Assembly (NCBI GenBank): GCA_027012955.1
Contig: JALUYL010000057.1
Location: 1 to 50,830, forward strand
From: Sulfurovum sp.
GTDB lineage: Bacteria > Campylobacterota > Campylobacteria > Campylobacterales > Sulfurovaceae
Length of the DNA stretch: 50,830 nt
Direction of reading: 5' to 3'
The number at the start of each line of letters is the position of its first letter. Position 1 is the stretch's first letter. Below the pieces are notes generated by a model, which ran no database searches, was not told the DNA's origin, and saw only the letters and a list, made by a program, of their open reading frames with translations. Below, piece by piece: positions 25,845 to 34,179 of this stretch. Position numbers and translations under genes: made by a program.

Positions 25845-26456
25845 TTGAAGTATATTGTCCTTTTATTTTTAACCCTTTCTTTGTATGCTGAGCATGTAGA
25901 TGATGAGATTAAAAATCTTTACACAAAATCTTATGATTATGAAGGGGTAGGGAACTACAGTGAAGCCTTAAAAGTACTGGCTCCACTGTATGCAAAATAC
26001 CCTAAAGGATATACATTAAATTTACGTTTTGCTTGGCTTTTTTATCTGGATAAAAAGTATAAAAATGCTGAAACATATTATAAAAGTGCAGCCTTAACTA
26101 GCCCTTATTCTATAGAAGCGAAGTTAGGACTTATCTCTGTATACTTGGCAACCGCTTCTTTTACAGATGCAGAATTACTTAGCAATGAGATACTCAAAAA
26201 AGACTATTATAATTACTATGCCAATATGTATGCCACCCAAGCACTCATCGCACAGAAAAAATACCCAGAAGCATTGTCCAACGTACAAAAAATGTTGGCA
26301 CTCTACCCTACAGATGTAAGTTACTTAGAACTTTTGGCTGTCATTTATAAAGCAACCAAACACGACTACTTGCATGAACTCTATGAAAACATATTGATTC
26401 TTGATCCCAATAATGTATTTGTAAAAAAGATTTTATCTGCACCAAAACATATTTAA
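25845..26456 (+). CDS. Periplasmic TPR-repeat protein
   Basis: A 203-residue protein starting at TTG 25845, with GAAAGAG just upstream. A signal peptide (K-Y-I-V-L-L-F-L-T-L-S-L-Y-A) is followed by about four tetratricopeptide-like repeats: G-N-Y-S-E-A-L-K-V-L-A-P-L-Y (about 35-48), K-K-Y-K-N-A-E-T-Y-Y-K-S-A-A, S-F-T-D-A-E-L-L-S-N-E-I-L and K-Y-P-E-A-L-S-N-V-Q-K-M-L. It is likely a scaffold for a partner protein in the periplasm. It shares promoter 2 with the barrel protein. The copper ATPase gene begins after a 66-bp gap with its own leader. Confidence 0.78.
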   Translation: MKYIVLLFLTLSLYAEHVDDEIKNLYTKSYDYEGVGNYSEALKVLAPLYAKYPKGYTLNLRFAWLFYLDKKYKNAETYYKSAALTSPYSIEAKLGLISVYLATASFTDAELLSNEILKKDYYNYYANMYATQALIAQKKYPEALSNVQKMLALYPTDVSYLELLAVIYKATKHDYLHELYENILILDPNNVFVKKILSAPKHI

Positions 26457-26522
26457 ATGTACACACTCTATGCACGTTAAAGCTCTATCATAATCCTATA
26501 TCAATAGATGAAGGAGTGTATG

Positions 26523-28889
26523 ATGGATGTAAAAATTAAAGATATCGTATGTGGCATGGATATTACAAAAGATACAAAATTTCAAAGCATAGAAAATAAT
26601 GAAACGTATTATTTTTGTTCTACGAACTGTCAAGGAAAGTTTGACAAGCATCCATATCTCTATATACATACACATGAGAAAGAAGAGGACTGTCCTTCTT
26701 GTGCGACGTTAGAATATGCAGATATATCGAAAAAGAAAGTAAATAAACCGGAATACACTGATGCTATATATACCTGTCCTATGCACCCTGAAGTTCAACA
26801 AAAAGGACCAGGGGCATGTCCTAAATGTGGGATGGCACTTGAACCTATGGTGGCTGAGCTTGGCGAGGAAGACACCTCTGAGCTAGATGATATGACACGC
26901 CGTTTTAAAGTAAGTAGTATTTTGGCATTTCTGGTGTTTCTCTTAGCGATGACGGCTGACCTTATGCCAAGTTTATTGCCTTCATGGTTGGAAATGTCTT
27001 TGGTACAGTGGATTATGTTTGTATTCGCAACACCTGTGGTACTTTGGGGTGGATGGCCATTTTTTGTAAGAGGTGTAAATTCTGTTAAGACATGGAATCT
27101 TAATATGTTTACACTTATTGCACTAGGCGTTAGTGCTGCGTATAGTTATAGTTTAGTAGCACTCTTCCTACCCTCTATTTTCCCTCCTCAAATGCAGATG
27201 CAAACATCTACAGGGGTGGGACTTGTGGATGTCTATTTTGAAGCTGCTGCAGTCATCGTAGCACTTGTTTTACTAGGGCAGGTACTTGAACTGCGTGCAC
27301 GTTCTCAAACCAATACAGCCATACAGATGCTACTTGGACTTGCTCCAAATACTGCACGACTTGTAAAAGCCGATGGTACAGAGATGGATGTACCTTTAGA
27401 AGATGTAGTAGTGGGTGATATCTTACGTATACGACCGGGAGACAAGATACCTGTAGATGGTGTAGTCACTAAGGGTGAAAGTAATATAGATGAATCTATG
27501 GTGACGGGGGAACCTATAGCTGTTGCTAAAAAAGAGGGTGATAAAGTGATAGGTGCAACGGTTAATGCCACAGGTTCTTTACTCATACAGGCAGAAAAAG
27601 TCGGTGCAGATACTTTACTTTCTCAGATTGTAGATATGGTTGCGAATGCACAGCGTTCACGTGCTCCTATACAAAAACTAGCAGATATTGTTTCTGGATA
27701 TTTTGTACCTATTGTTGTCCTTATCGCAGGTTTAGCCTTTGCGGGGTGGTATATTTGGGGACCTGAACCTAAATTAGCATATGCAGTAGTAAGTGCAGTA
27801 GCTGTGCTTATCATCGCTTGTCCTTGTGCTTTGGGTTTGGCTACTCCAGTTGCTATTATGGTGGGTACTGGAAAAGGTGCTTCTATGGGTGTGCTTATCA
27901 AAAATGCCGAGTCTTTAGAGGTGCTGGAAAAAGTAGATACGCTAGTGGTAGATAAAACGGGAACACTTACAGAGGGTAAACCTAAACTTGTTACTGTTGA
28001 GGTAGAAGAAGGAGTAGATGAAAATGTACTTTTAAAGGTCGTTGCAACACTAGAACTCTCCAGTGAACATCCTTTGGCAGAAGCCATTGTAGATGGTGTT
28101 AAAGAAAGAGGTATCAACCTTAGTAAAACAGAAAACTTTAACTCTATCACAGGTGAAGGTGTGACAGGTGAAGTAGATGGGATGAAGGTAGCGATTGGTA
28201 ATACTAAACTCTTTGATTCACTTGACATAGTAGCAGGACACTTACCAAACAAAGCAGAAAACTATAGAAAAGAAGGGCAAACCATTATGCTCATAGCACT
28301 TGATGGAAAAGCTGCGGGTATCATAGGTGTGATGGATCCTATCAAGGAGAGTACGCCTGAAGCGATTGCGCAACTTCATGAAGAAGGTATCACCGTAGTT
28401 ATGCTTACAGGAGACAATAGAACCACTGCAGAAGCAGTTGCCTCTAAACTAGGCATAGACAGGGTGCAAGCAGAAGTTTCACCAGAACAGAAGTCTCAAG
28501 TAGTCACAGCACTACAAGAAGAAGGTAAAACTGTAGCCATGGCAGGAGATGGTGTAAATGATGCTCCCGCTTTAGCCAAGGCGCATGTAGGTATAGCTAT
28601 GGGTACAGGTACCGATGTTGCGATGGAAAGTGCAGGAGTGACGTTGGTGAAAGGTGACTTAACAGGTATCATCCGTGCTATAAAGCTAAGCCACGGTACG
28701 ATGTCTAACATCCGTCAAAACCTTTTCTTTGCCTTTATTTACAATGCCATAGGTGTACCTATCGCTGCGGGTGTCTTATATCCAGTATTTGGCATCTTAC
28801 TCTCCCCTATAATCGCAGCAGCTGCGATGAGTTTTTCCTCTGTTTCTGTGATAGCTAATTCCTTGCGGTTGAGGAATTTGGAGTTGTAA
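26523..28889 (+). CDS. copA: Copper-translocating P-type ATPase with N-terminal YHS and metal-binding domains
   Basis: A P1B-type ATPase of about 788 residues that exports Cu+ from the cytoplasm. At the N-terminus is a YHS domain (I-V-C-G-M-D, F-C-S-T-N-C) and a heavy-metal-binding domain ([17 protein letters not shown]). Then come eight TM helices with the [11 protein letters not shown] metal motif, T-G-E-P (actuator), D-K-T-G-T-L-T (phosphorylation), S-S-E-H-P-L-A (nucleotide site), [10 protein letters not shown], and the C-terminal M-S-F-S-S-V-S-V. It lacks the usual C-x-x-C ferredoxin-like domains. AAGGAG at 26511-26516 favours ATG 26523 (or 26520) over ATG 26508. It follows the TAACA-controlled genes but has no TAACA box itself. 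Confidence 0.93.
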   Translation: MDVKIKDIVCGMDITKDTKFQSIENNETYYFCSTNCQGKFDKHPYLYIHTHEKEEDCPSCATLEYADISKKKVNKPEYTDAIYTCPMHPEVQQKGPGACPKCGMALEPMVAELGEEDTSELDDMTRRFKVSSILAFLVFLLAMTADLMPSLLPSWLEMSLVQWIMFVFATPVVLWGGWPFFVRGVNSVKTWNLNMFTLIALGVSAAYSYSLVALFLPSIFPPQMQMQTSTGVGLVDVYFEAAAVIVALVLLGQVLELRARSQTNTAIQMLLGLAPNTARLVKADGTEMDVPLEDVVVGDILRIRPGDKIPVDGVVTKGESNIDESMVTGEPIAVAKKEGDKVIGATVNATGSLLIQAEKVGADTLLSQIVDMVANAQRSRAPIQKLADIVSGYFVPIVVLIAGLAFAGWYIWGPEPKLAYAVVSAVAVLIIACPCALGLATPVAIMVGTGKGASMGVLIKNAESLEVLEKVDTLVVDKTGTLTEGKPKLVTVEVEEGVDENVLLKVVATLELSSEHPLAEAIVDGVKERGINLSKTENFNSITGEGVTGEVDGMKVAIGNTKLFDSLDIVAGHLPNKAENYRKEGQTIMLIALDGKAAGIIGVMDPIKESTPEAIAQLHEEGITVVMLTGDNRTTAEAVASKLGIDRVQAEVSPEQKSQVVTALQEEGKTVAMAGDGVNDAPALAKAHVGIAMGTGTDVAMESAGVTLVKGDLTGIIRAIKLSHGTMSNIRQNLFFAFIYNAIGVPIAAGVLYPVFGILLSPIIAAAAMSFSSVSVIANSLRLRNLEL

Positions 28890-28903
28890 AAGGAAGCTTA
28901 AAA

Positions 28904-28959
28904 AAGAAGTATAATTCATAATTAAGCTAAATTAATATAATATATGAATTATACTTCTT
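28904..28959 (+). promoter_or_regulatory. Operator/promoter of hipBA (17-bp inverted repeat)
   Basis: AAGAAGTATAATTCATA (28904-28920) and its exact complement (28943-28959) flank a 22-bp AT-rich spacer that contains TATAAT (28936-28941). An inverted repeat straddling the promoter just before a HipB-type regulator is the usual autorepression site. A perfect 17-bp arm is unusually long. Confidence 0.75.
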
Positions 28960-28971
28960 ATGGAGAGATGA

Positions 28972-29208
28972 TTGAATATACTTGAACTTGGACAGCAGAT
29001 TAAAAAACTTAGACAAGAGAAAAAGTGGTCACAGGATATGCTTGAACAGTATTCAGGTATTAGCAAACGTACGATAAGTAAAATAGAAAACGGGTTTATA
29101 GATGAAGTAGGTATTAAAAAGGTGGTGACAATTCTTGATTTGTTAGGTCAGGAACTCTCCTTGCGACCTAAAGGTAGACCTAGAACGTTAGAAGAGTTAC
29201 AAGAGTAG
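28972..29208 (+). CDS. hipB: HipB-like antitoxin/transcription regulator (Xre family)
   Basis: A 78-residue helix-turn-helix protein. The HTH spans K-W-S-Q-D-M-L-E-Q-Y-S-G-I-S-K-R-T-I-S-K-I-E (written in two halves about 19-30 and 31-40), the Xre signature. HipB-type proteins bind operators upstream of hipBA and neutralise the HipA kinase. The start is TTG 28972, the only start in this frame near GGAGAG (28962-28967); an ATG at 28968 is out of frame and stops at once. It lies 10 bp before hipA. The 17-bp inverted repeat at 28904-28959 is its likely operator. Confidence 0.85.
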   Translation: MNILELGQQIKKLRQEKKWSQDMLEQYSGISKRTISKIENGFIDEVGIKKVVTILDLLGQELSLRPKGRPRTLEELQE

Positions 29209-29218
29209 AGGGAGCAAG

Positions 29219-30358
29219 ATGAAAGTATTTGTTAATAGTGAGGAAGTAGGTCATCTGCATAGAGAAGAAAAATATGTCTTTAATTATAGTACAGATGCCA
29301 AAGGTATTATAAGCCTTACCATGCCTATTCGTAGTGAGAGTTGGACAAGTGAAACTTTGCATCCTATTTTTCAAATGAATATGCCCGAAGGGGCATTGCG
29401 TGAGGTGATTAAAAATCATTTTTCCAAAATAGAAAAAATGGACGATATGGGTTTTTTGAAGATTATTGGTCCTTATGTTTTGGGGCGTGTTAAATTTCAA
29501 GAGATTGCAATCTCTCAAAGTAATTTGAGTTTAGATGAGATACTTAACTCAGAAAAAGAGAATCTTTTTGAAGAACTTATGGAACGCTTTGCTATACGCT
29601 CAGGTGTTTCTGGTGTGCAACCTAAATTATTGCTCACTGCACAAAATAAAACGACGATGCATTTTGAACACTACATTGTAAAATCATGGCAGGCAGAGTA
29701 CCCCCAACTGGCACTCAATGAATACTTTTGTATGCGTGCAATACAGCATGCTGGACTCGAGACACCTGAGTTTTACATTAATGATGATTTGTCTCTTTTT
29801 GTGATGAAACGTTTCGATATCATGGAAAATGGAAAATACTTAGGCTTTGAAGATATGTGTGTCCTGACAGGGCGAGGTACCGATGATAAATATGAAGGCT
29901 CTTATGAAGAGGTAATAAGGGTGATAAAGGATGTTGTTTCTCCCCCTCATAGAAAAAGAGCCATAAAATCATTGTTTACAGCACTTGTCATGAACCATTT
30001 TTTACGTAATGGTGATGGACATCTTAAAAACTATGGGGTGCTTTATGAAAATGATTATGAAGATGCCCGTTTGGCACCTATTTACGATGTGATAACAACG
30101 ACATGCTACATAAAAAAAGATATTCCTGCACTGCGTATGAGTGATGCAAAACTATGGTGGAAACAAAAAACCTATAAAACATTTGCCAAACTTTCTTGTG
30201 GATTGACAGATAAGGAGTATGGTGAGGTTATACAGAAATGTCAAAATGCTATAGCCATAACTAAAAAAGAAATACAATCCTATACATGCAAAGACGAAAA
30301 GGTGAAAGATTTTTTGGTGCATCTTGGTAGTTGTTGGCGTGATGGGTTTGAGAGATAA
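29219..30358 (+). CDS. hipA: HipA-like serine/threonine kinase toxin
   Basis: A 379-residue HipA family kinase. In E. coli HipA phosphorylates glutamyl-tRNA synthetase and promotes persistence. The N-subdomain (M-K-V-F-V-N-S-E-E-V-G-H-L) is followed by the P-loop-like S-G-V-Q-P-K-L-L-L (about 133-141), I-V-K-S-W with the ATP lysine, and the catalytic loop N-H-F-L-R-N-G-D-G-H-L-K-N-Y-G (about 259-273). The metal motif is A-P-I-Y-D-V (about 290-295). The catalytic residues are intact, so it should be active. It is co-transcribed with the HTH antitoxin, 10 bp apart, AGGGAGC providing the ribosome site. Confidence 0.92.
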   Translation: MKVFVNSEEVGHLHREEKYVFNYSTDAKGIISLTMPIRSESWTSETLHPIFQMNMPEGALREVIKNHFSKIEKMDDMGFLKIIGPYVLGRVKFQEIAISQSNLSLDEILNSEKENLFEELMERFAIRSGVSGVQPKLLLTAQNKTTMHFEHYIVKSWQAEYPQLALNEYFCMRAIQHAGLETPEFYINDDLSLFVMKRFDIMENGKYLGFEDMCVLTGRGTDDKYEGSYEEVIRVIKDVVSPPHRKRAIKSLFTALVMNHFLRNGDGHLKNYGVLYENDYEDARLAPIYDVITTTCYIKKDIPALRMSDAKLWWKQKTYKTFAKLSCGLTDKEYGEVIQKCQNAIAITKKEIQSYTCKDEKVKDFLVHLGSCWRDGFER

Positions 30359-30361
30359 TAC

Positions 30362-30388
30362 TTTATGTGCACATACTATACACATAAA
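30362..30388 (+). terminator. Inverted repeat between hipA and the next two-component operon
   Basis: TTTATGTG (30362-30369) and CACATAAA (30381-30388) form an 8-bp stem with an 11-nt loop just after the hipA stop and 38 bp before the next ATG. It may be a weak terminator or a regulator site for the response-regulator gene. Confidence 0.4.
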
Positions 30389-30425
30389 AGCATTATGATA
30401 GTAGCAGAAAAATAGAGGAAAAAAT

Positions 30426-31079
30426 ATGAAAATACTACTCATGGAAGATGACCCCGTTTTAGGGGAGATAGTGGCAGATTATCTGCAAGGATTTTATGAA
30501 ACAGATAGGGCATTTGACTCTGCTGAGGCGCAAGAATTCATTGATGAAAAGCGTTATGACTTGTTCATCTTTGACATTAATGTTCCAGGGAAGTCAGGTG
30601 TGGAACTACTGGAAGAGTTACGTTCTTTTAATGATACAACACCTGCTATTATCATCACAGCGTATGCCGATACAAAACACTTAAAAGAGAGCTTTGATGC
30701 GGGAGCACATGATTACATACGTAAGCCTTTTGAGCTAGAAGAGTTGAAGCTTCGCATTGAAAAGAGTAGGGTATTGTTTCATATAGAGCAGGATGTACCC
30801 ATGCAGATTAGTGAAACGTTGACGTACTACCCTCGTAAACATCTTGTAAGTGATGGAAAAAAAGAGCAAGGGTTACGCCCAAAAGAAGCAAAGATTTTAG
30901 ACTACTTCATCGCACATCCTCAAAGGCTCATTAGTCAAGAAGAGTTGGTGCAGAACATTTGGGGGTTTGATGAACTTCCAAGTGATGCAACCTTGCGTTC
31001 ATACATTAGAAAGCTTAGAGAGGTGATAGGGAGTGAAAAGATAGTCACACAAAGAGGTTTAGGCTACCGATATGAATGA
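30426..31079 (+). CDS. OmpR-family response regulator
   Basis: A 217-residue two-domain regulator. The receiver has E-D-D (acidic pocket), the phospho-acceptor in F-I-F-D-I-N-V-P-G-K-S-G (D about 51), T/A switch region I-I-I-T-A-Y, and the lysine of Y-I-R-K-P-F-E-L. The C-terminal winged helix has R-P-K-E-A-K-I-L-D-Y-F, D-A-T-L-R-S-Y-I-R-K-L-R and R-G-L-G-Y-R-Y. AGAGGAAAAAAT precedes the ATG. It overlaps the kinase gene by 8 bp, so they form a pair. It resembles the other regulators here (37189, 46758), and the three look like paralogues. Confidence 0.93.
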   Translation: MKILLMEDDPVLGEIVADYLQGFYETDRAFDSAEAQEFIDEKRYDLFIFDINVPGKSGVELLEELRSFNDTTPAIIITAYADTKHLKESFDAGAHDYIRKPFELEELKLRIEKSRVLFHIEQDVPMQISETLTYYPRKHLVSDGKKEQGLRPKEAKILDYFIAHPQRLISQEELVQNIWGFDELPSDATLRSYIRKLREVIGSEKIVTQRGLGYRYE

Positions 31080-32247
31080 TTTGGAAAAAAAATCCTTTTA
31101 CTCTTTTCTCGGATTGTATATTATCTCTTCTCTTCTCTTTTTAGCAGGCATTGGCTACTGGTATTATACGGCACAAAAAAACGCCTTTCAAAATGAAACC
31201 TATTATAAATTACAGCATATTTCTGACGTGATAGCAGGCGATATCATCATGGCACACATGCAGGGGAAACCCTTACATGAGTCTAAAGTACCTGAGGGTA
31301 TACATTTGGCGCTGATTGATACCGAGGGAAAGGTAGTCAAGGGTAGCTTGGTAGTACCAGAGCTTGACGAAAAAGATTTACTAAACAAAGATTTAATGAA
31401 AAAAGAGGGCTACTTTATGCAAAATGGTTATACCATTTTCATATCAGATGCTCCTAAAGACCACCTCAATATCGCGTATGTGGTGGCACAGTCCAATAGC
31501 CTGGGGAAAGAACTAACGTTACTACGTTCTCGTGTACTTAAGGTGTTGTTGTGGGCAGCATGTTTTGTGGTGCTCATAGCCTGGGTACTTTCAAAACTTT
31601 TCATGAAGCCTGTACATCAGCGTGTGGCACAGATAGAGCGTTTTATCAATGACATTACGCATGAACTAAACACTCCCATCACCTCTTTGTCAATGTCCAC
31701 TAAACTGGCACTCAAACAAGGTGAGTGTACCTCTAAAATGTTGAACAACATTTCCATAAGTACCAAGCAACTCTATGACATTTACCGTTCTTTAACCTAC
31801 CTCAATTTCTCAAATAAAAAAGAGATAGCCGAAGCCCTAGATATGAAAGAAACATTGGAAAAAAGTGTAGCGTACTATTGTGCCCTTGCAGAGATAAAAC
31901 GTATCTCTTTTGACGTAAAACTTGAATCTACATTGTTTTCTATTCCTGAGGCACAAGCCACGTTACTTTTTGGTAATCTTATAGGCAATGCCATTAAGTA
32001 CTCCTCCCCCAAATCTAAAATAGAGATTGTACTTAAAGACAATGTTTTGATAATAAAAGATGAAGGAATTGGTATAGAAGAGGCACAACAAAAGAAGATT
32101 TTTGACAAATTTAAACGGGGTACAGAGTATTCTGGTGGTTTTGGTGTGGGCTTGAGTATTGTGAAGAGTATTTGTGATGAGTATAATATACGCATAGTAC
32201 TCAATTCAGTTTTCGGAGAATATACTGAATTTAGATTATATTTTTAA
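31072..32247 (+). CDS. Sensor histidine kinase, partner of the 30426 regulator
   Basis: A 391-residue membrane kinase with TM1 (about 10-31), a periplasmic domain of about 125 residues, TM2 (about 158-177), then H-box T-H-E-L-N-T-P-I-T-S (His about 197), N-box G-N-L-I-G-N-A-I-K-Y, G1 D-E-G-I-G-I and G2 G-F-G-V-G-L-S-I-V. All catalytic motifs are intact. The signal sensed is unknown. Its ATG overlaps the regulator's 3' end. Its last 12 bp overlap the 3' end of the convergent regulator gene on the minus strand, a tight tail-to-tail arrangement. Confidence 0.93.
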   Translation: MNDLEKKSFYSFLGLYIISSLLFLAGIGYWYYTAQKNAFQNETYYKLQHISDVIAGDIIMAHMQGKPLHESKVPEGIHLALIDTEGKVVKGSLVVPELDEKDLLNKDLMKKEGYFMQNGYTIFISDAPKDHLNIAYVVAQSNSLGKELTLLRSRVLKVLLWAACFVVLIAWVLSKLFMKPVHQRVAQIERFINDITHELNTPITSLSMSTKLALKQGECTSKMLNNISISTKQLYDIYRSLTYLNFSNKKEIAEALDMKETLEKSVAYYCALAEIKRISFDVKLESTLFSIPEAQATLLFGNLIGNAIKYSSPKSKIEIVLKDNVLIIKDEGIGIEEAQQKKIFDKFKRGTEYSGGFGVGLSIVKSICDEYNIRIVLNSVFGEYTEFRLYF

Positions 32248-32925
32248 ACCTATTTGATATCCTGTCTTACTATTGTTAAGTATTATTTCAGGCGTAGTTG
32301 CCTTTCTGATACGATAGACAAGTGAACGTAACGCTTGGAGTGACATGGGTCTTTCCCATAGTGTATCAAGTATCGCTTCAGCTTGAAGTGAACAATGTTT
32401 ATTTTTGCAAAGTAAGGCGATGAGATTGAGTGCTTTGGATCCGAGGTAAACCTTTTTTGAATGGTGAAATAATGCATGTTTGTCTGTATGAAAACTATAA
32501 TCTCCAATGAGCCTAACAATAGTTGACGGAAAGTTTTTTTTCGTGTTCAGTAAGAGGTCGTTAATATGCGATTGTGCTAGAGCGAGTGTAGCGAGTATCT
32601 CTTTGTCTCGGTAAGGTTTGAGTAAATATCCAAAAGCTTTAGAATCTACAGCAAAATCTATCATTTCTTTATCTGAATAGGCTGTAAGAAAAACAATTAA
32701 AATTTTGGGATTATATCTGCTTATTTCCAGTGCTGCATCACAACCTGATATATTATCTTCAAGCATTACATCCATGAGTATGACATCAGGGTTTTCTTGT
32801 TTTGCAATACGTATGGCATCTGCACCTGTTTCAACACTTTCAAGTACTTCATATCCTTCGAATTCAAGTAATTTTTTAAGATAATTTGCTGGAATTATCT
32901 CATCTTCCACGATAAGAATTTTCAT
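32236..32925 (-). CDS. Response regulator with winged-helix output domain
   Basis: A 229-residue regulator. The receiver has V-E-D-E, the phospho-acceptor in V-I-L-M-D-V-M-L-E-D (D about 51-53), V-F-L-T-A-Y and Y-L-L-K-P-Y. The C-terminal region (about 140-229) looks like a winged helix: Y-L-G-S-K-A-L-N-L-I-A-L-L, then A-L-R-S-L-V-Y-R-I-R-K and S-K-T-G-Y-Q-I-G. Receivers of this D-V-M-L-E-D type usually pair with HisKA_2 kinases. It overlaps the kinase gene upstream by 4 bp (ATGA), so both are in one operon. Confidence 0.88.
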   Translation of the reverse strand: MKILIVEDEIIPANYLKKLLEFEGYEVLESVETGADAIRIAKQENPDVILMDVMLEDNISGCDAALEISRYNPKILIVFLTAYSDKEMIDFAVDSKAFGYLLKPYRDKEILATLALAQSHINDLLLNTKKNFPSTIVRLIGDYSFHTDKHALFHHSKKVYLGSKALNLIALLCKNKHCSLQAEAILDTLWERPMSLQALRSLVYRIRKATTPEIILNNSKTGYQIGLKI

Positions 32926-34046
32926 TCAATGTCTCCTTGAAAAGTAATCTCATAGATAAGTCCCTCGTTATGTTGTATCGTTAAATCAGCTTTGAGTTGT
33001 TTCACTGACATTTTGATGAGTTTTTGACCAAACCCTTCATTTTCTTCTTGTATACCAATGCCATTATCTTGGTAGATAAACTTATAATAATATTCATGTT
33101 TTTGTAAACAAATATCTATCATACCTTTTTGATTTTTAAAAGCATATTTTATAGAATTCGTCATCAGTTCATTGACAATAATCCCAAATTGTATCATAGA
33201 CTCAATATTGAGTTCCAATGGTATGATATCTAGGGTTATGTCAACGGCATCACTATAGGATTCTGTAATCAGAATATGTTTTGAAAGTTTGCTAATATAG
33301 GTTTTAAAGTTGATATGTTCTAAATCCTCACTTTGATAGAGTACCTCATGTACCATGGCAATAGACTCAATACGTAGTTTATTTTGGTTGATGAGTTTCT
33401 GCAATTCGTCAATATTACTTTCAAACTTTTCAAGTCCAAGTATAGAGGAAACAATATTAAGATTGTTTTTAACACGGTGATGTATTTCTCTGAGTAAAAA
33501 AGCTTTTTGTTGGTGTGCTTTTTGTAGCTCAATATATGACTTTTTGATAGATTGGTTATAGACTAAACTTAATCCCAAGATAAAGAAAAAAAGTAAAAAG
33601 AAGGCACTTAAAAAGTCAACGTCATTGAGGTAATGGTATTGTGATTTGTGTAAAAACCCATAGAGCATTACAATAAAAAACAGGGCTAAAAAAAGAGAAC
33701 CATGATAGAGAAAGTCTTTATATTCTAGTAGTATTGACGCAGTAAGAGGTACAAGGAGTATGAGTAAAATATGTAAACTATATTGAAAATAGATAATAAA
33801 AGCAAAGATAACAAATGTTGCAAGCCAAAAGAGAGAAATGATGGTGAGTGAAAAATGCCGTTTTTTTTCATAGTGGCGTATAATAAAATACCCTATAAAA
33901 AGTGCTATAGCATCTATAATACTCACCATATATTCATGTGTATAAATACGTATAAATGCAGATAAAAGGGCTCCTGTAATAAAAATAATGAGAACACCAT
34001 AGAGGTATTGTTCTTTATCAGAAGTATAATCTTTTTTATTAAGCAT
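32922..34046 (-). CDS. Membrane histidine kinase of the HisKA_2 type
   Basis: A 374-residue kinase. Six or so hydrophobic segments (about 15-165) form a membrane sensor without a large periplasmic domain. The H-box is R-E-I-H-H-R-V-K-N-N-L-N (about 189-200), the signature of HisKA_2 kinases. The ATPase domain has N-E-L-M-T-N-S-I-K-Y-A-F, D-N-G-I-G-I and G-F-G-Q-K-L-I. It precedes and overlaps its regulator. On its strand TATAAT lies at 34075-34070 and AAGGA just before the ATG. Its promoter directly adjoins the left end of the duplicated FISUMP unit. Confidence 0.9.
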   Translation of the reverse strand: MLNKKDYTSDKEQYLYGVLIIFITGALLSAFIRIYTHEYMVSIIDAIALFIGYFIIRHYEKKRHFSLTIISLFWLATFVIFAFIIYFQYSLHILLILLVPLTASILLEYKDFLYHGSLFLALFFIVMLYGFLHKSQYHYLNDVDFLSAFFLLFFFILGLSLVYNQSIKKSYIELQKAHQQKAFLLREIHHRVKNNLNIVSSILGLEKFESNIDELQKLINQNKLRIESIAMVHEVLYQSEDLEHINFKTYISKLSKHILITESYSDAVDITLDIIPLELNIESMIQFGIIVNELMTNSIKYAFKNQKGMIDICLQKHEYYYKFIYQDNGIGIQEENEGFGQKLIKMSVKQLKADLTIQHNEGLIYEITFQGDIE

Positions 34047-34082
34047 TAGTATCCTTGCGCGTGATTTTTATTATACCATAAT

Positions 34083-34179
34083 GAAACAGAACACTTACGT
34101 CATTATTTTTTCTTATAATATAAACAAGATGAATTCGAATTTCAAGCGAATTCACCCAACTGAAAAAAAAGGATAAAAA
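34083..34179 (+). repeat. Duplicated promoter/leader, copy 1
   Basis: From 34083 to the ATG at 34180 the sequence is identical to 35009-35105 (constant offset 926). It contains TATAAT (34114-34119), a leader hairpin GAATTCG/CGAATTC (34131-34137 and 34147-34153), and AAAAGGA as ribosome site. The identity runs on into the two coding regions, so the repeated unit is gene plus promoter. Confidence 0.85.

Noticed and set aside
27623-28252. A 209-residue open frame antisense to the copper ATPase gene
   Set aside because: Composition (Ser/Pro/Thr-rich) is that of an antisense shadow; no start signals.
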